Source of the DNA: Coptis chinensis
Taxonomy: Eukaryota; Streptophyta; Magnoliopsida; Ranunculales; Ranunculaceae
NCBI GenBank assembly: GCA_015680905.1
Contig: CM027379.1
Coordinates: 90,047,501 to 90,111,500, forward strand
Reading direction: 5' to 3'
Length of the DNA: 64,000 bases
The notes below the pieces were generated by a model that was not told the origin of the DNA, did not search any database, and saw only the letters and a list, made by a program, of their open reading frames with translations. Of this stretch, positions 1 to 9,715 are shown in pieces. The position numbers and the translations under genes are program-made. The first letter of the stretch is position 1, and each line of letters begins with the position of its first letter.

Positions 1-3000
1 TTAGTTGATGCCATTACAAACTAAATGCAAGTCTGCAACTTGTGTTACTGAAAACAAACGTATTAGGTCCCGTAGTCAAATGGAATTAATATTTTAACAT
101 TATGTTCTAGCATCCCGTACCAACAACTTGAACGTTAGCCATATAAGAATTTCTTACAAAAGAATCCAAATACAAGAATAGAGTAAGACGCGCCATCAAG
201 GTTTCAAGTGGAATAACATAGTTGAATCACTCAGAGACTAGTTAAAGACTTAAAGCATCTCTTCGATTGATTATTTTTCAATGGTAGTCGAAAATAAATT
301 AGTTTCATAAACAATGTTAATGAATCATAATCATTGAAGAAGAAGGCCTAGACCATTAATTGAGCTGCGATCCAGTTGGAAATATAATGCTCTAATTTGC
401 GAACAGTGTGTAGCACAACGGTCCTGGTAAAACGAAAAAGCTGAACTTCGTACCCGCCAACAATCGAGTTGCTCTATTTGTTTTGATGGCTATTTTTGTT
501 TTCATTTTTACCGAGCCCAAAAAGTATTGGCCTCAGCTATATATAGTTTAAATATGTAAAGCTCAATTTATCAAAAGATATTGATTTTTCAGCTTTTGGA
601 TGGATCTCAAGTGATAATTTATATGATTGGTAGGTAGCCTGAGTAACTCGAATGTTGTGCGAAATTCAGCTCTTTCATATATCACCCAAAGGTTTTTCCA
701 ACCAAACTTATTTGCACCTGCATATATTCCCATCAAATTTTGAATAAGTGATAGAACCAAACACCATAAAGAAAGGCAATGGAACGCGTAACTCAAATGT
801 AATTATGGTGTTCTAAATAATGAAACAACCTTCGTACATTGTTCGGAATTTTAGAATTTCAAAATTTTGAAAAACTGAAATTGATAATATTTTGATTTAT
901 ATTATATTTTGATTTCAACTAATTTCAAAATCATTAATATTTTGATCTTAGGTTGTTTTGTTCCGTTTTAAAAAAACAAAATGTCCCATGGAATTCTAAT
1001 ATTCCGTTCGGAATTAATATTGAGTAAAACTCAATATTATTGATGGGTCGGTAACAACAAATGGAAGTGGATTTAGTATTTATTCTTCTAGGAAATGATA
1101 ATTAAGTTGATATTCAAGCAAAGATGGATTTTGACGATATGTGGTAGCAAGATCATGGACTCATATATGGTTTCCGTTGAGTTGATCACATGTATTATTC
1201 GTCACTGCTAAGTTACAATTGATTTACATATTTACATTTTACAACAAAATTAAATATTGGATTACAAATTTCACTTTGCTTCATTTGTCAATTACCTATG
1301 TTAAATCTACAATCTACAAACAATTAGGTCTATCCATACACGATGCAAAATTGATAACTAATGCAATTAGCAAGTTATAAAACAATGTTAGCATTTCAAT
1401 TACCTAAAAAGTTCATATAATACAATTATAATCAAATAATATGGTATGCTTTATTCAAAATAATAATAATATAGAATGTTGGAAGGTCCTATGGCCTAGT
1501 GAAGAAAAAAGTTGGTCTGTTCTGTATTGACACCTCAACCTCCAAACTCTAGTTTCTTGCCTTTGTTGAGGTCCATCTGTATATTGAATGAGACAAAGAT
1601 ATACACTCTGTTCGGCCAAACCAAAGAAAAAGAAGTCCCTCGATTTTACCAAGATTCTAAAAGACATTAGGCGTTCTCAGTTTTCCTCAGAAGGATAAAA
1701 CCCTTTCTTTTGATTCAGAATACTCTGCATGAACTATGAAGAAAATAAACTAATGAGTGAAAACTGTAATGATTTTTATTATACGTGCCAAGGAGACAAG
1801 GACAAAACGACAGCTCAACGTTTTAGTCAGGGAAGGGAAATCTTTACTGGTTGACGGAGAAACGGTTAAGAATATATGGTGCTTTTTACTAGCCACGTGG
1901 CTCTTCATGATTTGACCGGAAGCAAACTAAACATACCTTGTAGCAAAAATGAGTTCGGAAATATTGGCATTTTCAGATTGGAGACCCTTTGTTTTTTATG
2001 TCGAATTGGACGATCGAAAACTATGGGAAATCTCCTTTGTCAAATTAAAAAATCACATAACTAATCCTGACAAATAATAATATTAAACAAATCTTACCTA
2101 CACAAATATTACTACTTTACTTCGTAAGTTTTGATGCTGAATTGTATCAAAGTGCAATCGCTAATATAATGTGGTCTTCCTGGACCTGTAAATCCCACTG
2201 GTGTTTTATAAATATTTAGCCTAATACATTAAAAAAAACTGTCGATCAATTTTGTTGGTGACATTTACATTACTTGTTATTAAATTGAGCATTTTCAAGA
2301 CTTCAACAGTATTAATATTTCGCAGCTTCTTATTCTGGAAATAGCCTGCAACAGTTGGATATGCTCATCGTGGGTTCAAGATATTAGCTATTTTCCAGCA
2401 AGTGCACCCAAAGTCCCAAAGCTTGATGTAAAGTAGTTCGAAATGATTTTCATATTCAAAGTGATCGAGCTTCATTTTGTAGAGCTAATTCTTTTTGTAA
2501 ATTATTAGCAATTTATAGGAGCTTCTTTTTGAAAATATTGCTTTACGGACTTGATGGACATAGGCAATGGCTCCCACTTCCAGTTCATATGACATGGACA
2601 TAAAATTCCATTTGGTTTTCTTTACCACATAAAATTTCATTAGAGTTCCAGGTGGCAAACACCAACATCACCCATGTAAAGGACCCTGATTGTGCTTAAT
2701 AGGTAGCTTTACGTAGTGCTAAGCCATGCACGCACCCATCAGGTGGAAACATTGGGGTACTATCTTTTTTAATAGGACTTCGTGGTGTCCCTGCGTACAT
2801 TTCTCGAGTGCACATCCGACTACCCGAGTGAACATCGTGGAGACATAGGTTCCACAAAGTATTCGAAGCTTCCAAGATTTTTTTAATACTAATCAATTTC
2901 TTCTGGAAAATAGGCATGATGCATTGATGATGTGGATACTTATCAAAGTAGGACGTGTACCTTTTTTTTTTTTATATGTATATTTTTTCTTGCAAAATCA

Positions 3001-3164
3001 ATTTAATAATAAGTGGAGAAAGTTGCAATTTCAAAATGGGGACAAAACTGAAAATTATAAAATTCCGAAATAACTAATCAAAAAATCCATTCTCATTTCA
3101 AAAACACTCTCAAAGACAATAGTTGATTTTTGTTAAAAAAAAACAATAGTAACATGATATGCAC
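1..3164. other. Intergenic DNA, no gene recognised
   Basis: AT-rich sequence on both strands with only short, unrecognised reading frames. None has a known domain, a convincing exon structure or a run long enough to stand out from chance. A weak inverted pair (AACAACCT near 823, AGGTTGTT near 950) might be an old MITE, but no target duplication was found. Otherwise I see nothing that can be annotated. Confidence 0.6.
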
Positions 3165-3675
3165 AGGTGTCGGTGCATACCTCCTTAGGTATGCCACTTT
3201 AGGTATGCACAGACGTCAATGCATACCAAACATTACAAAGAAAATAGTATGCATGAAGTGTCGGTCAAGATATTACTTTTTTTCAGATGCTGGTATGATA
3301 TCGTCTATACATACCAAACATCACAAAAGAAAAATGGTATGTATAAGTGTCGGTGTATATATCACTTTCACGAGGTATGCGACTGTGAGGCGTCGATCAT
3401 ACCAAACATCACAAAGAAAATGGTATGCATAAGTGTCAATGCATACCATCTCTTGGTATGCGAGGTATGCACAGATGTCAGTACATACCAAACATTACAA
3501 AGAAAATGGTATACACAAATATCAGTGCATACTATCTCTTGGTATAGGAGGTATACACATACGTCAATGCATACCAAACATTACAAAGAAAATAGTATAC
3601 ACAAGTGTCAGTGCATACTATCTCTTGGTATGCGAAGTATGCACAAACGTCAGTATATATTAAATATAGAAGAGT
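3165..3675. repeat. Minisatellite, 86-88 bp unit, about 5.5 copies
   Basis: The anchor ACCAAACATTACAAAGAAAA or a close variant recurs at 3225, 3313, 3401, 3487 and 3573, with a decayed copy near 3659. Spacings are 88, 88, 86, 86 and about 86 bp. Within each unit GGTATGCA-type and TGCATACC-type motifs alternate, so every unit contains short inverted repeats. The 100-150 codon open frames across the array result from the repeat itself and have no recognisable protein content. Confidence 0.85.
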
Positions 3676-5116
3676 GAAATTAGAAAAAGTAAAAAATAAA
3701 AAAAGTTAAGTCTGTCTTTATTAATAATTAAAACGTGAAATCTGGTTTTTGTTAGTAGTTATAAACTAAAAAATATCTTTATTAATAGTTTCAAAATCCA
3801 ATTGTGACTATGATTAAAATTGGAAATTGGGCTTTTTGGCTTATTTCTTGTTTCAAAATCCCATCAACCAAGTGTGGCTGATAAAATAAGTAAAAAACCA
3901 CAATGATCCATCTTTTCGCCTACACGCTTGTGGTACTCGAGGGTCTGATTAATAATGAATGCGCTTAGCAAAACAGCCTAACAAAAGAAAATTACTAATT
4001 AAGAAGAAAGGAGAAACAGAAATGTACTTTAATTACCACATCAACAGTGGTAAGAGTGTAAGACATACAAGATTATCGGAAAAAAAAGTGTAAGACGTAC
4101 AAATTGATCGATCAATGGAGAACAGAAACTCCTCGAAATGGTATTACTGTATTAGAACATATGGAGAACACAATGAGGATATATAAAGGTGCTGTTTTTT
4201 TTTTTCCCTTTACAAATAGTATTCTGGTGCAATAATTCATTCTGGAAAAGTCCAAATTCAATAGGTAGTACTTATCAATCAGTGTATTGTTTTCGTTAAG
4301 GGTGAGCCAAACATTCTGAAAAAGAATCCCTCCCCCCCAGGCGTCTGTTTACAGGGCCGCCTCAACTCGAATAGAGGCCGTAGGCGAAAATCATATGTGA
4401 GGGTTTTGTCAAACCAAAATAACAAAGGATGTGAAAGGCTCTTTCTCTAACCTTTCGGACCCTGTCGGCTTTAAGATCAATTGAAAAAGAATATCAAACT
4501 AGCAGCATATTCGTAACAAAGAAAAAACAAAAACAAAAATGACGAAGACTAAAATCGAAACACGATAAGAGATTGAGGATGAATGTAACACTATTTTCAT
4601 TTTGTTTATGAAGAAAAATATAGCACCATTTAGCAGTATCAGTATGTAGAAGATAGAAGGATGGGAGTGCCTTTACTATTTACTCTCATTTTCCTTTTTT
4701 CAAGCAAACAATTTGATTCAGTAAAGATAATCTCACAAAAAATTAAAGTGATGTTGCTTTAGATGCCATTGGATTTGTTATAAATGTTTATATGCTACAC
4801 ATTGTAGTGGACTACTGGATATTATTCTACTTAACTTTTCCTAACTTTTTCTCCTAAATTTAGTGGGGGCACATAACTTTTCCCAAAATTTTCTCCTAAA
4901 ATAATGGCGGTCGGCATAGATTTTGTACATATTTGATTGGGTCGATTTACTGTTTTATCCTTTTTCTTATTTTCACACAACAATAGCCGAAGTAATTTAT
5001 TAACAAGCATAAAGGTGTTTATGACGTTTTGAGGCATTTTCAAAAGAGAGGCTTTAGGCGGCCACCTAACTCGCATAAGGGATGAGCTGACACTTTGTTT
5101 ATAATATTATCGCAAT
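3676..5116. other. Intergenic DNA, no gene recognised
   Basis: No supported gene. It includes a short GC-richer patch near 4325-4480 with a C-run and GGCCGCCTC / GAGGCCGTAGG, which resembles the ends of GGCCGGCTC-type hAT MITEs. I could not find a matching partner end. Confidence 0.5.
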
Positions 5117-5425
5117 TAGGGCAGGGAATCGGGTCAGATTTGACCCGAATCTAACCCGACCCGAATTCAAATAGTTTAGGGTTTAGGGTTTTGGGTTCAG
5201 GTCGATTTTTATATCCGTTTACTTATTCGGTTCGGGTTCGGATATATTTTTTGGGCTTTTTTTTTTTTTAATTTTTAGTGTTATCCGATCGGGTTAATCG
5301 GATTCGATCGGGTTCAGGTCGGGTTCAGATATTAAATTTTGGATATAATCGGGTTTAGGTTCGGATATTATGAAACTATTCGGATTCGGATGGATATAGC
5401 CATATCCGACCCGATCCCTGCCCTA
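5117..5425. mobile_element. hAT-like MITE (TAGGGCAGGG...CCCTGCCCTA)
   Basis: Inverted ends TAGGGCAGGG and CCCTGCCCTA enclose 309 bp rich in GGGTTCGG / CCGAACCC motifs. The flanking 8-mers ATCGCAAT (5109-5116) and ATCCCAAT (5426-5433) differ at one base, which fits an aged 8-bp target duplication as made by hAT transposases. It has no coding capacity. The internal TTTAGGG-like stretch belongs to the element and is not telomeric. Confidence 0.75.
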
Positions 5426-5497
5426 ATCCCAATTCACACATCTGTACGTGGGCATTGTTCATTGAGAATATTTGTGCACGTACACAGGGTGACAGAG

Positions 5498-6211
5498 TGA
5501 TGTAGAACATAGAATCTATGGTTATATTAATTTGTCAAATTGTATTTAGTAAATCCAAGATTGCTAAAAACAATTTATTTTTTTTTTTATTATTCAAGTA
5601 CAATTTAGAAGGGGTTAGAAGTCTAGTTTATGAGTTATAGTAGTATTAGAATGTTACTATTATTATATAGATAATTTAGGAAAATATTTATTAGTGTTTT
5701 AGAGGGTTTCTAAGTAAGGCCGGCTCTGAGATTGTAGGGGCCCTAGGCCAGCTCTTTGATGGGGGAGCCTTTGTAAAACCACAAAAAAACTAGCAAAAAA
5801 TGATATGCAGATTGTATTTGAAAATTAGTAAATTTTAAAAGATCCATATCATTAAAAAGTGTGTGGTTCAGTGGTGTTAATGTTGAAATTCCATTCAATT
5901 CATCTCGGTTTGACTCCCCATTTGAGCTACTTTTGCATAAATTGAACAAATTGAACAAACTGAGCTATAATAGTATAGAATGGGTCACCTGATTGGGGGC
6001 CTTTTTAATAGCCTATGTCATGGGGGCCCTAGGTGCTACCCCCTTAGAGCCGTCTTTGTTTTTAAAATGATATGATTTGAAGTAGTTCTCTATATAAAGA
6101 GCTTCACGGACAAAAAATTTAATCAACTCTTCATTATTATCAATAAACTTCTGTTTAAATTTATCTATTGTATGTTCTATTGAACTTTTTATTATCGCTT
6201 CCGTTACATCA
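5498..6211 (+). repeat. 5' LTR of element G, interrupted by a MITE
   Basis: TG...CA borders, with a candidate TATA box (CTCTATATAAAGAG) near 6090. Without the inserted MITE and its duplicated target it is about 360 bp. The first 210 bp match 7894-8107. Confidence 0.65.
5714..6057. mobile_element. hAT-like MITE inserted in the LTR (GGCCGGCTC type)
   Basis: The ends AAGGCCGGCTCTGAG and CTTAGAGCCGTCTTT are inverted repeats, followed inwards by GGGGCCCTAGG at both ends. The flanks GTTTCTAA (5706-5713) and GTTTTTAA (6058-6065) differ at one base and fit an 8-bp target duplication. The other LTR of element G has an uninterrupted GGGTTTAAAA at the same point, so the MITE arrived after element G. 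Confidence 0.8.
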
Positions 6212-6212
6212 A

Positions 6213-6225
6213 TTGGTATTAGATT
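6213..6225 (+). promoter_or_regulatory. Decayed primer-binding site of element G
   Basis: TTGGTATTAGATT directly follows the left LTR. It resembles the TGGTATCAGAGC site complementary to initiator-Met tRNA used by many plant LTR elements, with substitutions. Confidence 0.5.
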
Positions 6226-6750
6226 TTGTCGGTGTTATAGAGTTGATATTCAGTTTGAAGTTGAAGAACGTTCCCAGGACGTAAATAATGGCTTCTTCTA
6301 TTTAGAGTATCTTTGAATTGAATATTTTTTTTATTGAAGGATTTGTATCTCACCAACCATAATGTTGATACCATCTTTTTCCATTAAAGCTCATAACAAG
6401 AAGACAAAGGTATGATTTTTTTTTAATTCCAACGCACCACCCATAGTGTATCCATATCTTTAGATTCGATTTTCTATTATCTCTATTTTTCATTTTCCAC
6501 CCCATCACCAACGATCTTTGTCCACCACCATTGTTTTCATTCAACCACCACCACAAAAACAAAAAGAAATTTTTTTCGTCATATTTAGAAATTTCCATAG
6601 AACAACACACTTAGACTTAGAAGTCGTTCTATATACCATTGTAAAGATATGGAAGTCTAGTTTCCAACAAATAAAAAAAGGATCACGATTTGGAGTTCAG
6701 AAGAAAAAGATATTGCAATTTTCGTGTAGAGTGTCAATTTAAGACGGGAA

Positions 6751-7560
6751 TTGAATTTGAATATGGAATTTCAAGCGTCTTCTAGTTCTTTGTCGCGTAC
6801 ATTGCAAGATGTAATGTGGTATCAACAACAAAACTCTATTCGCTTAGAACCTTATCTGCTTCGTGACAAGTATAGATGGATATCTGATTGGAATGCAAGT
6901 TTCTACGACAAGACTGAATATCGTCCAGTTGTCTATTTTGATGGACAATTTCATGTAGATTATTAGCTTAAAAAAATTGAAGATGTCTTTTGGTGCAAAA
7001 GCACTTTGAAACAAGACAAAACTCAATGAACAACTAGAAACCTTAGAGGAGAAGCAAAATTTATATGGATTGAATTCCTACGAAGACGGCGACAACAACG
7101 AGGCCGGTGAACCACCAATTTTTTCTTTTCGTAGTATAAAATATGTTTGACGTCTTCTATATTTGCCCCATGTTACACAATTTGATATATCTCCAAAATA
7201 TTGCAACTACAATCCAATACCTCAACCTCACCCATCCACCCCTCAACACCCTTCTCGTAGTCAATACTCTTATACCACTGCTTAATACCCTAGTGTACTT
7301 CAACCTTCCCCGCCGCTTACCCAAACCTTTCCAACACTATTACCTACACAAAAGAGTTCACTCCCAATACCCATATTACCTACACCACAACTAATAACAA
7401 CACCCATATTACCTATACCTCCACCCAAAATAAACAACCCAAAATCTCAATTCTTTCATCCAAATCCTCTACCAACCCCAAACACTCAACTAATCCACAA
7501 CTTACAAGAAGTTGTCAAAGTTTGTATTGAAAAGCAATAACTTGTGGTTGATCACTGTTT
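6751..7560 (+). pseudogene. Gag-like remnant of element G
   Basis: A 71-codon frame (6751-6966) contains VVYFDGQFHVDY, followed past a stop by KKIEDVFW. This is similar in spacing to the FDG...(L)..W...E..F region of plant retrotransposon gag. Further on, 7160-7560 reads in another frame as a proline-rich tail (repeated HPSTPQHP- and LPTP-like segments) with stops. Gag would form the particle that packages element RNA. No zinc knuckle or protease is seen. The assignment rests on weak similarity plus position between an LTR and a purine tract. Confidence 0.4.
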
Positions 7561-7893
7561 AAAGAGGAGGAGAATAATATGGTAGTCCAATCATATCAAG
7601 AGAAATATCTTTCCAAATATCCATACTCTAATTTTTGTGAAAAGTTGGTTGATGTTCATGTTTGTCTCAAAAGTTTTGTGTTGAATGCAAATATTCGGTT
7701 TGAGAAGAATGATGTTTCAAAACTACATGTATTTCAAAGTTTTAGAAGACCAATGAAAATACAGAAGAAAAGGCGTCGAAAGAAAATATGGAAGATTTAT
7801 GTAACTAGGTCTCTCACATCTTGCACCACTAAAGCCTTTGTTATTCTTATATATGCATAACTCGAGGGCGAGTTATTTTAAAGAAGGGGAGAC

Positions 7894-8115
7894 TGATGCA
7901 GAACATATATAAAGCCTATGGTTATTGTCTAATTGTTTTTAGTAAATCCAAATTTACTAAAAACAAGTAATTTCCATTTTTATTATTTAAGTATAATTTA
8001 TAAGTGTCTAGAAGTCTAGTATATGAGTTCCAGAAGTCTTAGAAGGTTACTATTATGATATAGATAGATTAGAAAAGTGTATCTAAGTGTTTTAGAGGGT
8101 TTAAAAATCTATTTT
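7894..8115 (+). repeat. Partial 3' LTR of element G
   Basis: Similar to 5498-5713 starting from TGATG(C/T)AGAACAT. It is preceded by the purine tract at 7881-7893. Similarity ends near 8115 and the rest of the LTR is missing. Confidence 0.65.
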
Positions 8116-8544
8116 TTAATTGGGAGAGAGATCACCGTTTTAATAGTTGGCTTAATTTAAAAGTGTGATTCCCGTTTTAATTGGAGAATGATTCACGTTT
8201 TAATTAGAAGTGCTAGAATTTCTTTTCCTAATAGAATATAATTTTCCATTTTAATAGGAGATGACGTGGAACTTTAATAGAGCTTGAAAAATATCCTTTG
8301 TGTGAGCTTTAATATTAAGATATAGATGTGGAAACGAAGACTCATGCATGAGCTTTCCCACTCTTTAGGTAAGTTATTTCTTATTTATTTATATATTTTT
8401 TTTGTTTTTGTTTTTTGGAAATAGAAAATAGAGTTTAGATGCCACGTAAGAAATGGAATCCCAAACAAGTTGTTAAGGGAGTCTGAATAGATTTAGAGTA
8501 TTTGAGTCGATTTTTAGAGTAAAGTGATCGGAACACTAGTATAT
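8116..8544. other. Non-coding DNA after element G
   Basis: Contains four spaced CCGTTTTAAT / CACGTTTTAAT / CCATTTTAAT motifs between 8130 and 8265, suggesting a decayed short repeat, and a T-rich stretch near 8380-8420. No gene seen. Confidence 0.4.
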
Positions 8545-8850
8545 ATATATATATCATCCTACAAGTTGAATTAAGGGATGATATTTTGTATATATGATCT
8601 CCCCACCATAAATAACATACCTACCAAATTTCAACTCATTCAAATATGTCTAATCTATTCAAATGTTATTATGAAATCGGAAAATTCTAGACCATTAGAT
8701 AAATGTTCAAAATTGAACACTAGTTTTCGCAAGGTTGGATATATCCAGATAGGATGAAATTTTGTGGGCATGCTACCCATTATTGTGAGAAGATCATATC
8801 CACAAGAAATGGGGTCTTAATTCAATGTGTAAGTCGATGGAGTGGCTCAG
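8545..8850. mobile_element. Foldback MITE 1
   Basis: Two imperfect inverted arms. The left arm (from about 8558: ACAAGTTGAATTAAGG, then GATATGATCT-like and ACCAAATTTCAACTC) matches the reverse complement of the right arm (to about 8845: CTTAATTCAATGTGTAAG, with AAATTTCATCC and GATCATATCC). A short unpaired loop lies between. No coding. The borders are AT-repeat sequence, so the target duplication cannot be assigned. Confidence 0.55.
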
Positions 8851-8888
8851 GAATGGCTATATCCCCCCACACACATATATATATAGTC

Positions 8889-9265
8889 ATTCTCTAAAAA
8901 GTAGTTACTTAAGTTAACTTAAAATAAGTACATAGCCATGTAGGTAAAGTTTCACCTAGAAAATGAATTCAACCTCATTGTTTTGTGGATATGATATACT
9001 CACTATAAAGATTATCTCCATAAAATTTCAGCTAATTTGGAAACCTCCAACATTGACAAAATATTATTGCAAAAACTCAATATTTCTGGACCGTTAGTTT
9101 TTTTTTTTAAAGATTACAACAATTTTTATCTATGCTAGAAGTTTCCAAATGAGCTGAACTTTTGTGGAGATGATCTTTATAGTGAGTGTTTCATAATCAC
9201 AAAAAATTAGATTTTAATTCATTTTATAGGTGAAATTTTATCTACATACTTATTTTAGAATGACT
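8889..9265. mobile_element. Foldback MITE 2
   Basis: Long inverted arms: AGTCATTCT...AAAATAAGTACATAG...TTTCACCTA...CTCACTATAAAGAT on the left pairs with ATCTTTATAGTGAG...TAGGTGAAATTTTA...ACTTATTTTAGAATGACT on the right, around a central A/T run near 9100. Both arms carry AATTTCAGCTAATTTGGAA-type sequence. It is related in layout to the elements at 8545 and 45007. Confidence 0.65.
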
Positions 9266-9589
9266 GTATATATTAGGGGTGCCAACGGGTCTATTTTGGG
9301 TCGGGTTTTAGCGGTTTGGGTTTGGGTTTTACTATTTGCGGTTCTATCGGTTTCAGTTCTCAACAATTTTAGTATGAGAATTATAGAACCCAACCCAAAA
9401 CCATAAAAACCCACGGGTTTTTATCGGTTTCGGTTCTAATTTGGGTCTTTATTATTTATTATGATTATTAAACAATTTCAATAATTTAAACACTAAAACT
9501 TGTTTTTATTTTTATTTTTTTTTTTCTTTTTATATGATAATATTTTATGTATAATTAGTGATGTATCAACAATCATATTTACTAAGAAA

Positions 9590-9715
9590 AGCTGTTGTGG
9601 TGTAGTGGTAGAGATCCTAGCTTGTTTAATAGTCACCCAAGGTTCGAGTCTTAGTACTAACAAATTAAAATTTGGATTTGTTGGGATCCTTTTGTTGTGA
9701 AGGTACAAAAAATAG
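9590..9715 (+). repeat. tRNA-derived SINE-like head fused to the LINE
   Basis: An A-box-like GTGGTGTAGTGGTAGAG (about 9597-9613) and a B-box-like GGTTCGAGTCT (9641-9651) lie about 40 bp apart, as in the heads of plant SINEs. The following GGGATCCTTTTGTTGTGAAGG resembles a SINE body. No SINE tail of its own is seen: LINE coding sequence follows directly. It is not a tRNA gene because I cannot form a proper acceptor stem or anticodon arm. Confidence 0.6.

Larger units (their letters stand above)
5498..8115 (+). mobile_element. Small LTR retrotransposon with gag-like remnant only (element G)
   Basis: Left and right LTRs start TGATGTAGAACAT (5498) and TGATGCAGAACAT (7894) and stay alignable for about 210 bp. 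The left LTR ends GTTACATCA at about 6211 and is followed by TTGGTATTAGA, a decayed form of the common initiator-Met tRNA primer site. A purine tract AAGAAGGGGAGAC sits just before the right LTR. The internal 1.7 kb holds only a gag-like remnant; no protease, reverse transcriptase or integrase is seen. The right LTR loses similarity after about 8115, so that end is truncated or rearranged. The class is uncertain; it is probably non-autonomous. Confidence 0.7.

Noticed and set aside
3130..3677. Overlapping open frames of 76-152 codons on both strands
   Set aside because: They come from a tandem repeat whose unit lacks stops; repeated low-information peptides and no domain.
5170..5200. TTTAGGGTTTAGGGTTTT, resembling plant telomere repeats
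   Set aside because: Only about two units, inside a MITE full of GGGTTCGG-like words; no array.
7579..7860. 93-codon plus-strand open frame in element G
   Set aside because: No recognised motif; it may be part of the decayed gag tail but cannot be supported as a gene.
9591..9660. Possible tRNA gene
   Set aside because: A and B boxes are present but no proper acceptor stem or anticodon arm forms; better explained as a SINE head.
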